Source: Methanobrevibacter millerae (GTDB lineage Archaea > Methanobacteriota > Methanobacteria > Methanobacteriales > Methanobacteriaceae). Taken from it: 64,000 nt of DNA. The position numbers and the translations under genes were made by a program. Shown here in pieces: positions 1 to 7,214 of this stretch. The DNA lies in NCBI RefSeq assembly GCF_900103415.1, contig NZ_FMXB01000010.1, forward strand, positions 1-64,000. The letters are read 5' to 3'. Each line of letters starts with the position of its first letter. Position 1 is the stretch's first letter. Under the pieces are notes generated by a model. That model searched no databases and had not been told where the DNA came from. It saw nothing but the letters and a program-made list of their open reading frames with translations.

Positions 1-530
1 AAGGTAAAGCAGGAGGAACTCCAAAGTCTTCTAATCCAGATTATTATGATGGAGACATTCCTTTTTTAAGTATTAAGGATATGACCTCACAAGGAAAATA
101 TATTAATTACACAGAAAAAACAATAACAAAATGGGGATTAGATAACTCCAGTGCATGGATTATTCCTAAAAATTCCTTACTATATTCAATTTACGCATCA
201 GTAGGTTTTGTAGCCATCAATCGTAAAGATATTGCTACCAGCCAAGCAATATATGGGATGATACTAAAAGACAATGTTTCTTTAGAATACATGTACTATT
301 ATTTAACTTACTATAAGAAAAACCTCCATAAACTAATTGAAACAGGAACACAAGGAAACTTAAATGCAAAAATAGTTAAAAACTTTGACATCTCATTACC
401 TTCGTTAAAGGAACAGGAGTTAATTGTAAATTATTTATCTTTAATAGATATTAAAATAGAATTGCTAACAAATGAGATTAATCAATTATCTAAATTTAAA
501 TTGAGTTTATTTGAACAAATTTTCGTATAA
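1..530 (+). CDS. hsdS: Type I restriction specificity subunit HsdS, 3' part (cut by window start)
   Basis: The reading frame is open from base 3, so the gene enters from the left and only its C-terminal half is visible. The start reads GKAGGTPKSSNPDYYDGDIP, the hallmark opening of a second HsdS target recognition domain, followed by the PFLSIKDM and LLYSIYASVGFVAINR blocks. A conserved LPSLKEQELI segment and a C-terminal helix follow. HsdS sets the DNA target of a type I methyltransferase/restriction complex by contacting DNA with two recognition domains. The partner hsdM/hsdR would lie left of the window. The next gene begins 18 bases later in the same frame, but it belongs to a different methyltransferase type. 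Family assignment is firm; completeness cannot be judged. Confidence 0.93.
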   Translation, partial: GKAGGTPKSSNPDYYDGDIPFLSIKDMTSQGKYINYTEKTITKWGLDNSSAWIIPKNSLLYSIYASVGFVAINRKDIATSQAIYGMILKDNVSLEYMYYYLTYYKKNLHKLIETGTQGNLNAKIVKNFDISLPSLKEQELIVNYLSLIDIKIELLTNEINQLSKFKLSLFEQIFV

Positions 531-536
531 ATTATT

Positions 537-551
537 AAAGGTGATATTATT
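537..551 (+). promoter_or_regulatory. Ribosome binding site with probable ATT start codon
   Basis: AAAGGTGAT (537-545) is a strong archaeal Shine-Dalgarno sequence in the 18-base gap after hsdS. The reading frame of the downstream methyltransferase is open here, but it has no ATG, GTG or TTG before base 699. ATT at 549 (or 546) sits at the right spacing. Starting at 699 would discard about 50 conserved-looking residues, including the proposed nuclease aspartate. Confidence 0.55.
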
Positions 552-2783
552 AGGGATTATAGTAAATTAGACGCTCGAAGAGAATTAGAGCAATATTTAA
601 CAGAAGATTTAAAAGGAGCATTTGAAAAAAGAGGATTTGAAGTTAATCATAATGGTACTGCTACATCTAATGCACCTGGAGGTAAAACCGACATTGAAAT
701 GTTTAATGATGAATTTCATTTTAATATTGAAGTTACGCAGACCACAAAATCTAGTGCTGATAGAGAATATCCTGCAATTGTGGAGCATTTGGAGGATAGT
801 AAAACACGAACAAATAAAAAATGTTTTTGTATGTATGTTTCTCCTGAAACATCAATTCGTATGATAAATGAAATTAAAAGGTTTAATTCTAGCCATGAAG
901 ATGATTTAAAAATTTTACCTTTAAATTTTGATAACATTAATTTGCTTTTAGATAAGTTTACAGATAACGTTGTAGATGCTTATCCAACAAATGATTTTAT
1001 AAATATCTTTTATAGTAGATATTTAGATTTTGCTGATGACCAAAGGATAAAAAAAATATTATTTGAGGAATTATTCTCTTCAGATGAGTATTTAAAAAAA
1101 CAAATTGATGATGAGGAAACAGAAAAAGATCTTAAAACACAAGAACTTTTAATAAATGATTTGAAATCAATTGAAGATTCTCTTAGAAGTCTGGGAATAG
1201 CAACTGGAAGTGATGCTATTGATAATTTAATATATTTTGTTTTTATGAAGCTCTTTGAAGAAAAACGTGAAAAAGATGGTAATATAAATAGACTCACATT
1301 AGATAATTTTAAAGAATATAAAAGTTTCCATGGTGATAATAATAAAATGATTCATGAATTATTTAAATCCATCAAAAATGAAACTATATCTGGAGGTACA
1401 GATATCTTTCAGGAAGGAGATAATTTTTCTGATGGTTTTGATGATGATTTTGTTATAGATACAGTAATCCCTATTTTTGAAGAATATCCTAATTTTATAG
1501 ATACTCAAATTGATATTTTAGGTGCTGTTTATGAAGTATTAGCACAAAGAGCTGAAAAAGATGTTAAGATTGGCCAATTTTTTACTCCTGAAAATGTTGT
1601 TGACTTCATTGTTAAACTTTCTGATTTAAGTTATCAAGATAAAGTACTTGATCCTGCTTGTGGAACTGGAAGATTTTTAGTTAAGTCAATGGAACAAATG
1701 GAATCTAAATTAAAAAATAGTGATGTGAGGAATAAGGATGAAATTATAGCTGAATTTAAATCATCTCAATTATATGGATCAGATATCGACAATGGAATAT
1801 CAAAAATTGCAAAAATGAATATGTGGATTCACGGTGATGGTAAATCTAATATTTATAAACATGATGGTTTAACTCTTGAAGAATGTGACGCTGATTTATT
1901 CAATCATGGCTTTGATGTTGTATTAACTAATCCGCCTCTAGGAAACTTAAATTATATAAAAAATTATGATTCTGATTTTATAAATAATAATGAGGTCTTA
2001 CCAAGAGTCAATGAAACTAAAAAAGCTTATGATGCTCAGAAAAAAAGATTAGATACTCATGTTGAAGAAAAAGAAGAAATGTTGAATGAACTTAAGATTC
2101 TTGAAGAAAATGAAATAATCAAAAAAATAATATCCTCTGAGGATTCAGATTCTTCCATAAAAGAGTTAAAAAAATCTAATGAGTTTAAAGAGTATAAAAA
2201 ATTAAAAGGAAAAATTAAACGAAAAGATAAAACAATAGAAAATAATGAACTTAAATTAAATGATATTAAAGCTAAGATGTTATCTGGCAATTGTGAATTT
2301 AAAGTTAAAGGAACAACAATGAAAGGAGGCGCTTTGTTTTTAAATTCAATCAATAATTATTTAAAGAGTGAAAGAATACCAACAACACGTCCTGAGTGGA
2401 GAGGTGGGATTTTAATAAGTATTGTTGATGAAGGCATTTTAAATACAGAGGATTATTCTGATGTAAGAAAATTTATGAGAAAAAATTTTTATATTAAAGC
2501 TATCATTTCATTATCAAAAGATACTTTTGTTCCTATTTCAAATACTGCTACTAAAACTTCAATACTATTCCTTATTAAAAAACAGGATATTCAAGCTAAA
2601 CAACAAGAACCAATATTTTATGCTTACGTTGATAAAGTAGGATTGGATACAAAAGGTAAAACCTGTGAAAATCATTTTAGTGACATTTTAGAAGAATATA
2701 ATGAATTTAAAAATGATATTTTTGACTCTTATGAAGAAAATAGATTCAATAAGAATACTTTTGAATTAAAAAGAGGGATTTAA
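549..2783 (+). CDS. N6-adenine DNA methyltransferase with N-terminal PD-(D/E)xK-like domain
   Basis: Residues are numbered from the ATT at 549 (744 aa). The N-terminal ~130 residues look like a restriction-type nuclease fold, with Asp48 (GGKTDIEM) and Glu61 (FNIEVTQTTK), close to a D-x12-E-x-T arrangement. A helical linker follows, then an HsdM-like N6 methyltransferase. Motif I is DPACGTGRF at about 368 and motif IV is NPPLG at about 461, a variant of the usual NPP(Y/F). A charged coiled-coil insertion lies at about 485-580. A nuclease-methyltransferase fusion partnered with a separate specificity subunit resembles BcgI-type (IIB/IIG) enzymes more than classical type I, and no hsdR is visible. 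The 3' neighbour, a half-size HsdS, starts directly after the stop codon. The methyltransferase is certain; nuclease activity is inferred. Confidence 0.85.
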   Translation: MRDYSKLDARRELEQYLTEDLKGAFEKRGFEVNHNGTATSNAPGGKTDIEMFNDEFHFNIEVTQTTKSSADREYPAIVEHLEDSKTRTNKKCFCMYVSPETSIRMINEIKRFNSSHEDDLKILPLNFDNINLLLDKFTDNVVDAYPTNDFINIFYSRYLDFADDQRIKKILFEELFSSDEYLKKQIDDEETEKDLKTQELLINDLKSIEDSLRSLGIATGSDAIDNLIYFVFMKLFEEKREKDGNINRLTLDNFKEYKSFHGDNNKMIHELFKSIKNETISGGTDIFQEGDNFSDGFDDDFVIDTVIPIFEEYPNFIDTQIDILGAVYEVLAQRAEKDVKIGQFFTPENVVDFIVKLSDLSYQDKVLDPACGTGRFLVKSMEQMESKLKNSDVRNKDEIIAEFKSSQLYGSDIDNGISKIAKMNMWIHGDGKSNIYKHDGLTLEECDADLFNHGFDVVLTNPPLGNLNYIKNYDSDFINNNEVLPRVNETKKAYDAQKKRLDTHVEEKEEMLNELKILEENEIIKKIISSEDSDSSIKELKKSNEFKEYKKLKGKIKRKDKTIENNELKLNDIKAKMLSGNCEFKVKGTTMKGGALFLNSINNYLKSERIPTTRPEWRGGILISIVDEGILNTEDYSDVRKFMRKNFYIKAIISLSKDTFVPISNTATKTSILFLIKKQDIQAKQQEPIFYAYVDKVGLDTKGKTCENHFSDILEEYNEFKNDIFDSYEENRFNKNTFELKRGI

Positions 2784-3479
2784 ATGATACGTAATGAAAC
2801 ACATAGTTTTTTTCATTTTATTGATGAAAATGATAATAGATTAGATTATGATTATTATCATCCAATTTTTGAAGAGTTAGATGAACTAGTAAACACAGAA
2901 TATTTTGATGTATTAGAATTCAGAGAACTAATTTCAAATATTGTTAGTGGTAAAACACCTAAAAATAAGGAATACATTGAGAATGGAGTCATGTTTTTAG
3001 GTGCTGGGAATATATCAGAATATGGTCTCAATTTAGACAATGTGGATAGAATTGATTATAGTTTGCATGAGTCCACGTTATCTAGTTCTCAACTTAAAGA
3101 AGGAGATATTTTAATTACTATGGCAGGAACAATAGGAAATGCCACTATTTTTAATCAAAATTTGGATGCCAATATTAACCAAGCTGTTGCTAAAGTTGAA
3201 ATTAATTCTGAATTAATTAATAAAGAATATTTAGTAAAATATTTAAATTCAAAATGGGGCAAACTTAATTTTAGGAAATTTCAACATGAGGTGAGCCAAC
3301 CTAATATTAATTTAGAAGAAATAAAAAAATTAAAAATTATTGTTCCTCCATTGGATGAACAGATAAAATTGGTTAATATGTTTCAAGAATTTGAAAAAAA
3401 GGCAGAAGAATATAGAAAATTAGAAAAACAATGCTGGAAAGAATCATTTAATATTTTTGAGAGTAATTTATCAAAGTGA
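2784..3479 (+). CDS. Half-size HsdS-like specificity subunit
   Basis: This 231-aa protein carries one recognition domain. ISNIVSGKTPKNKEYIENGV opens it, then MFLGAGNISEYG and GDILITMAGTIGNATI, and it ends in a conserved helix after IIVPPLDEQIKL. Full HsdS proteins have two such domains, so this half subunit should pair as a homodimer or act alone with the fused methyltransferase, as the B subunit does in BcgI-like enzymes. Its ATG follows the upstream TAA immediately, so the two are translationally coupled. The recognition domain differs from that of the first hsdS in the window, so the two systems should read different DNA sequences. Confidence 0.88.
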   Translation: MIRNETHSFFHFIDENDNRLDYDYYHPIFEELDELVNTEYFDVLEFRELISNIVSGKTPKNKEYIENGVMFLGAGNISEYGLNLDNVDRIDYSLHESTLSSSQLKEGDILITMAGTIGNATIFNQNLDANINQAVAKVEINSELINKEYLVKYLNSKWGKLNFRKFQHEVSQPNINLEEIKKLKIIVPPLDEQIKLVNMFQEFEKKAEEYRKLEKQCWKESFNIFESNLSK

Positions 3480-3483
3480 TATT

Positions 3484-3996
3484 ATGGATGAAACAACAAA
3501 ATGTTTAAACGAATGGAATGCAACTGTTGAAGCTTTAGGTCAGGGAAAACAAACTATATTAATAAGAAAATATAGTACAACATTAAATGAATTTTTACTA
3601 TATCCAACAGTTAGCTATGCTATCAAAGAAGATGTTTTAGATTCATTTCAATATAAAGAATTTGTTAAAGATAATCTATTACCTACTGGTGATAATCCTT
3701 ATGAAGTTAAATATTATGCTACTGTTGAAGAAGTTATTGATAAACCTTCAACAAGGATTGGTTCATTTTATAAGTTTCATATTTGGACTCGTAACCATGT
3801 TAAAGATTATCTTGGAAGAAAAAAAGCTAAAATATGGATTTTAAGAGTTTATAAACTTGATGAACCTCAAATGTTAAAAAGAACTAGGGGCATGAGGTAT
3901 GCTAATGTAGATAAACCAGTTAAACTTGAAGGTAAACCAGTTATTCCTGATGATGAGTTTAATAAATTAAAAGAAGAAATTTTAAATATAAGATAA
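3484..3996 (+). CDS. DUF1802 family protein
   Basis: The 170-aa product begins CLNEWNATVEALGQGKQTIL and has FLLYPTVSYA and FHIWTRNHVKDYL segments typical of DUF1802, a family of unknown biochemistry. An in-frame ATG at 3484 preceded by AGTGATATT is preferred over upstream alternatives that overlap the specificity gene. The gene starts four bases after the hsdS-like stop codon and therefore belongs to the same transcription unit as the modification enzyme. Co-transcription suggests an accessory role in the restriction-modification system, but nothing in the sequence shows what it does. Confidence 0.75.
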   Translation: MDETTKCLNEWNATVEALGQGKQTILIRKYSTTLNEFLLYPTVSYAIKEDVLDSFQYKEFVKDNLLPTGDNPYEVKYYATVEEVIDKPSTRIGSFYKFHIWTRNHVKDYLGRKKAKIWILRVYKLDEPQMLKRTRGMRYANVDKPVKLEGKPVIPDDEFNKLKEEILNIR

Positions 3997-3997
3997 T

Positions 3998-4567
3998 ATG
4001 TGTATTGATTTATTAAATAATCCTACTGTAATTGGAGCAATAATTGGTGCAATTGTAGGTGCTATTGCATCAGCAGCATTTGCAATTGCTACATCATTGT
4101 ACAAATTTAACAAACGAAAAAAAGGTGCAAAATCACTTATAAAATCTGAAACTAACCATATAATTGATGCTCTTGAAAAATTCAAAGATAAATATTTAAA
4201 AAATGAAATAAAACTAGATGATGTAGATAAAAGTATTAATGAATTATTTAATTTTTATAATATGATGCATAATTTTCCAATATGGACTGATAGAAACTGG
4301 ATTAATTTAATTAATTTTATCCCTAGCATATTCAATGAAGAAGAGATAAATAAAATAAATCAATTTTATGCAAAATGTGAAGAAATGAGTGATGCTGCAA
4401 ATGCGCTTGCAGATAAAGAACCTTTTAATGAACTCTCTATTGAAGGACAGCCTACAAGAAAAATTCCAATGCCTTTAAAAGATATTAATAGTCATAGAAA
4501 TATGTTTAGAAAAGATTTGAATGAATTAATAAAAATGGGTAATGAAGTTAAACTAATTTTCGACTAA
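3998..4567 (+). CDS. Small membrane-anchored helical protein, function unknown
   Basis: The gene follows the DUF1802 gene after one base. The N-terminal residues 9-32 (VIGAIIGAIVGAIASAAFAI) form a single glycine-zipper-like membrane segment. A lysine-rich KFNKRKKGAK stretch and about 150 residues of soluble amphipathic helix follow. This is the layout of a membrane-tethered sensor or effector. No known family was recognised. Its position at the end of the restriction-modification unit suggests an accessory or back-up defence role, which is inference only. Confidence 0.6.
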   Translation: MCIDLLNNPTVIGAIIGAIVGAIASAAFAIATSLYKFNKRKKGAKSLIKSETNHIIDALEKFKDKYLKNEIKLDDVDKSINELFNFYNMMHNFPIWTDRNWINLINFIPSIFNEEEINKINQFYAKCEEMSDAANALADKEPFNELSIEGQPTRKIPMPLKDINSHRNMFRKDLNELIKMGNEVKLIFD

Positions 4568-4632
4568 GTAAAATATTATAATAAACAAAACAGTAAAAAA
4601 TAATATTATACAATATAACGGTGAGAAGACAA

Positions 4633-5580
4633 ATGGTGAAAATAAATTTATTTACATATAATATTATACTTTGGAATACACAATCTGATGAAAAAGTAAT
4701 GTTAGACAAAATTAACTATAGTTCTCTAAACCCAGATATACAACCCAAATCCATAATGGAAATATTATTTAAATTTTTAAGTGATAATAAAGAAGATTCT
4801 CATTTTGATAAAGACAATAAAGTGCTATTTATTAAAGATTTTAATGTAGATAATGAAAATATATTCTTTGGAGAATTTTTATATGGTACCTCAGGAACAG
4901 AACATCCAGTTAAAAATATCACTGACAATACAGACGATCGTATTATTTCAAAAGACCAATGTATTTTATCTCCTTATTATTTTTATATTGAAATTCCTAA
5001 AAATAACAAACAGGGATTATTAATTTTAGAAAGCAAGGGTACAGATGGTATTAAAACACTTTTTGAAGAATGGTTCGGAAAATTTATCAAAGAACAATCG
5101 TACACCAATTTAAAATTAGAATTAAAATCATTTTTACCCAAACAAATTATAAATACTTATTTAGATTATGGTGTTCTAAAAAGAATAAGATTCATCTCAA
5201 ATAAATTGCCTGTTGATGAATTAGAAATATTGGAAGGATATGAACCCGAAGAAGGTTATGTTGAACTCAAATTACAAATAAACAAAGATAATAGAAAACC
5301 ATTAGTTAATAAAATAAAAAATTTAATAAATAATGAATCGGATGAATTAAAAAAATATGATGATATTATTGGAAATAAGTTACAAACAGAAGACATAAAG
5401 TTAGAAATTGATTTAAATGGTTCTGAAAGAACATTTACTATTAATAAACTTGAAAATGCAGTTCCTGCTAGAGATATTACAGACGAGATAGAAGAAGGAT
5501 ATGATGGTCATAGAACCTTTGAATCTATAGATAAAAAAGGAAAAGAATATGCTGATGATATTTTTAGATCTTCAAATTAA
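4633..5580 (+). CDS. Hypothetical protein, 315 aa, unknown family
   Basis: A GGTGAG ribosome site at 4620-4625 lies eight bases before the ATG at 4633, which is preferred over the GTG inside that site. The protein is acidic and mixed alpha/beta with no membrane segment or cysteines of note. Recognisable blocks are INLFTYNIILWN near the start, PYYFYIEIPKNNKQGLLILE in the middle, and a charged C-terminal tail. It overlaps the convergent membrane-protein gene by four bases at 5577-5580. No family could be assigned. Location next to restriction-modification genes hints at defence but does not prove it. Confidence 0.6.
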   Translation: MVKINLFTYNIILWNTQSDEKVMLDKINYSSLNPDIQPKSIMEILFKFLSDNKEDSHFDKDNKVLFIKDFNVDNENIFFGEFLYGTSGTEHPVKNITDNTDDRIISKDQCILSPYYFYIEIPKNNKQGLLILESKGTDGIKTLFEEWFGKFIKEQSYTNLKLELKSFLPKQIINTYLDYGVLKRIRFISNKLPVDELEILEGYEPEEGYVELKLQINKDNRKPLVNKIKNLINNESDELKKYDDIIGNKLQTEDIKLEIDLNGSERTFTINKLENAVPARDITDEIEEGYDGHRTFESIDKKGKEYADDIFRSSN

Positions 5581-6092
5581 TTTTCAAGATGATATTTTAT
5601 TAAAACAAATCCAAATTTCAATACTCTAAATATTAATAAAAAGAATAATGATATTAAAAAGATAACTAGAAAATTAAATACAATTCTAATCCAAAATATC
5701 AAGTTAATAGGCAATAATACTAAAAAATTTTCATGTAATAATGCAGCCAATAAAAGAATTATAACTAATGCCACTGTGATTAAAAGTTCAAATGAAATTG
5801 TAACATGGTATTCAATTAAAAAATTATTAATATTCCACTCTATTCTATTAACTTCTGTTGGTTTAGCATCAGTATCTTTTAAATTAAATGAAAGTAACAT
5901 TAAATTTAATAAAAAACCTATAAATATAGACAATGATATTAATAAAATATTAACTAATTCCATGTTAATATTTACAAAAAATATTAAAATACAGGAAATA
6001 AATAAAGGAAAACCAATAATTTTAACATTATCATTTTTATGAAATTTAAAAAAATCTCTAATTACAAATTTAGGAGAGAATTTAGATTTCAT
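5577..6092 (-). CDS. Integral membrane protein, four predicted segments
   Basis: The start at 6092 is chosen because TTGGTGATAAATATG gives a good ribosome site. An upstream in-frame ATG at 6128 lacks one. The 171-aa product has a basic N-terminus, then hydrophobic stretches FPLFISCILIFFVNI, LLISLSIFIGFLLNLMLL, LLITVALVIILLLAALL and VIFLISLFFLLIFRV. No catalytic motif is visible. It is convergent with the hypothetical gene ending at 5580, with a four-base overlap. Function is unknown. Confidence 0.6.
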   Translation of the reverse strand: MKSKFSPKFVIRDFFKFHKNDNVKIIGFPLFISCILIFFVNINMELVNILLISLSIFIGFLLNLMLLSFNLKDTDAKPTEVNRIEWNINNFLIEYHVTISFELLITVALVIILLLAALLHENFLVLLPINLIFWIRIVFNFLVIFLISLFFLLIFRVLKFGFVLIKYHLEN

Positions 6093-6178
6093 ATTTATCA
6101 CCAACAGTATATTTTTAGAACATATCATATAAATTTTTTATTTACCCATTAAACAAGGGATTTATAGAGAATTGCTAA

Positions 6179-6210
6179 TTTTTGAAAGAAAATCATTTCG
6201 ATTTCAAAAA
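6179..6210 (-). terminator. Hairpin downstream of the RpoA'-associated operon
   Basis: TTTTTGAAA (6179-6187) and TTTCAAAAA (6202-6210) are exact inverted 9-mers separated by 14 bases. It lies about 105 bases beyond the last stop codon of the minus-strand operon, in an AT-rich gap between two minus-strand genes. It could mark the transcript end or only be a processing hairpin. Confidence 0.3.
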
Positions 6211-6315
6211 GTCATTAAATATTTATTATAATAGTTTATAGTTTTTATATAATATTATCCCATACAAACCATAATAACAAAGAAATAAAATCAATATTTC
6301 AAATTATTTTATTAA

Positions 6316-7200
6316 TTATTCATCAATGAAATAATTATCATCAATTTTTTTAATTTCATATTTGTTGAATGTAAAAGTACCAACATCATACTCGATCATT
6401 AAATCAGCTAGTTTTTTACCATCTATTAATACGATATTTAAATTATTTTGCTGATTAACATATTCAATAGCGTTTGATGTGAATTTTAAGTTAGTAATAA
6501 AGATACCTTTATTTATTCCCTGACCAAATAATACTCCAATAAAACGTTGCAATAAATCAAAATCAACTTCTTGTTCGTTATTATAATGTTTAATATGAAT
6601 AACAACCTCATCCAAACATAATTTACCTTGATATATGATTCCAGTAGTTTCATTTAAATTTGATAAATTTTTTTCTATTTCCAATGATTTAAAATCAAAA
6701 TATCCCATTTTATTAAGTAATTTAAAAGTTAATTCTTTAAAAATAGAATTATCTATCTTTTGTATTTTTTTAAGTAATTCTTTAGATAAATTATTATTAT
6801 ACTCATTAAATGTTTCTTCAATTAAATCTTCAATATCGACTAATTTCAATTGTTTATTATTTTTTGTTGATTTAAATTCTCTAAATGAATCGAAATTCAT
6901 TAAGATTTTATTTGTAATATTTTGATTTTTTTCGATGACTTCTAATCCTAATGATGTTATATTACAGTAACTTCTTCGTTTACTTTCTATTAATCCAGCT
7001 TTTTTTAGATATGTTCTAGCCCAACCAATTCTATTTTTAATAACTAATTGACCATTTGAATTTCTTTCATTTAATTCTTCATCTGTTAAATATAATTGGT
7101 TAATAATTAATTCATCCATTAATGGAACTGAATATTCTTTTTCATCAGCCAATATTCCCATAACATAATCATATAATTCATCATATTTGGGTATTGTCAT
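6316..7200 (-). CDS. Mrr-like protein with degenerate nuclease centre
   Basis: AAGGAG lies at the right distance before the ATG at 7200; a GTG nine bases upstream is too close to it. Residues 1-95 form the Mrr N-terminal winged helix (KNRIGWARTYLKKAGLIES). Residues ~145-280 match the Mrr catalytic fold: FKELTFKLLNKMGY, then TGIIYQGKLCLDEVVIHIKH, FIGVLFGQGINKGIFITN, and IVLIDGKKLADLMIEYDVGT. Mrr enzymes normally carry an acidic D in the (G)iDGII position and a QxK motif. Here the corresponding residues read TGII and HIK, so the metal-binding Asp seems lost and Gln is replaced while Lys remains. This may be an inactive DNA sensor or a divergent nuclease. It is the last gene of the operon, 14 bases after the A'-like stop. 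Confidence 0.8.
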   Translation of the reverse strand: MTIPKYDELYDYVMGILADEKEYSVPLMDELIINQLYLTDEELNERNSNGQLVIKNRIGWARTYLKKAGLIESKRRSYCNITSLGLEVIEKNQNITNKILMNFDSFREFKSTKNNKQLKLVDIEDLIEETFNEYNNNLSKELLKKIQKIDNSIFKELTFKLLNKMGYFDFKSLEIEKNLSNLNETTGIIYQGKLCLDEVVIHIKHYNNEQEVDFDLLQRFIGVLFGQGINKGIFITNLKFTSNAIEYVNQQNNLNIVLIDGKKLADLMIEYDVGTFTFNKYEIKKIDDNYFIDE

Positions 7201-7214
7201 ATTATACACTCTCC

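Noticed and set aside
5776-6042. Plus-strand 88-aa frame
   Set aside because: It lies opposite the membrane protein gene and has no ribosome site; the minus-strand gene explains the sequence.
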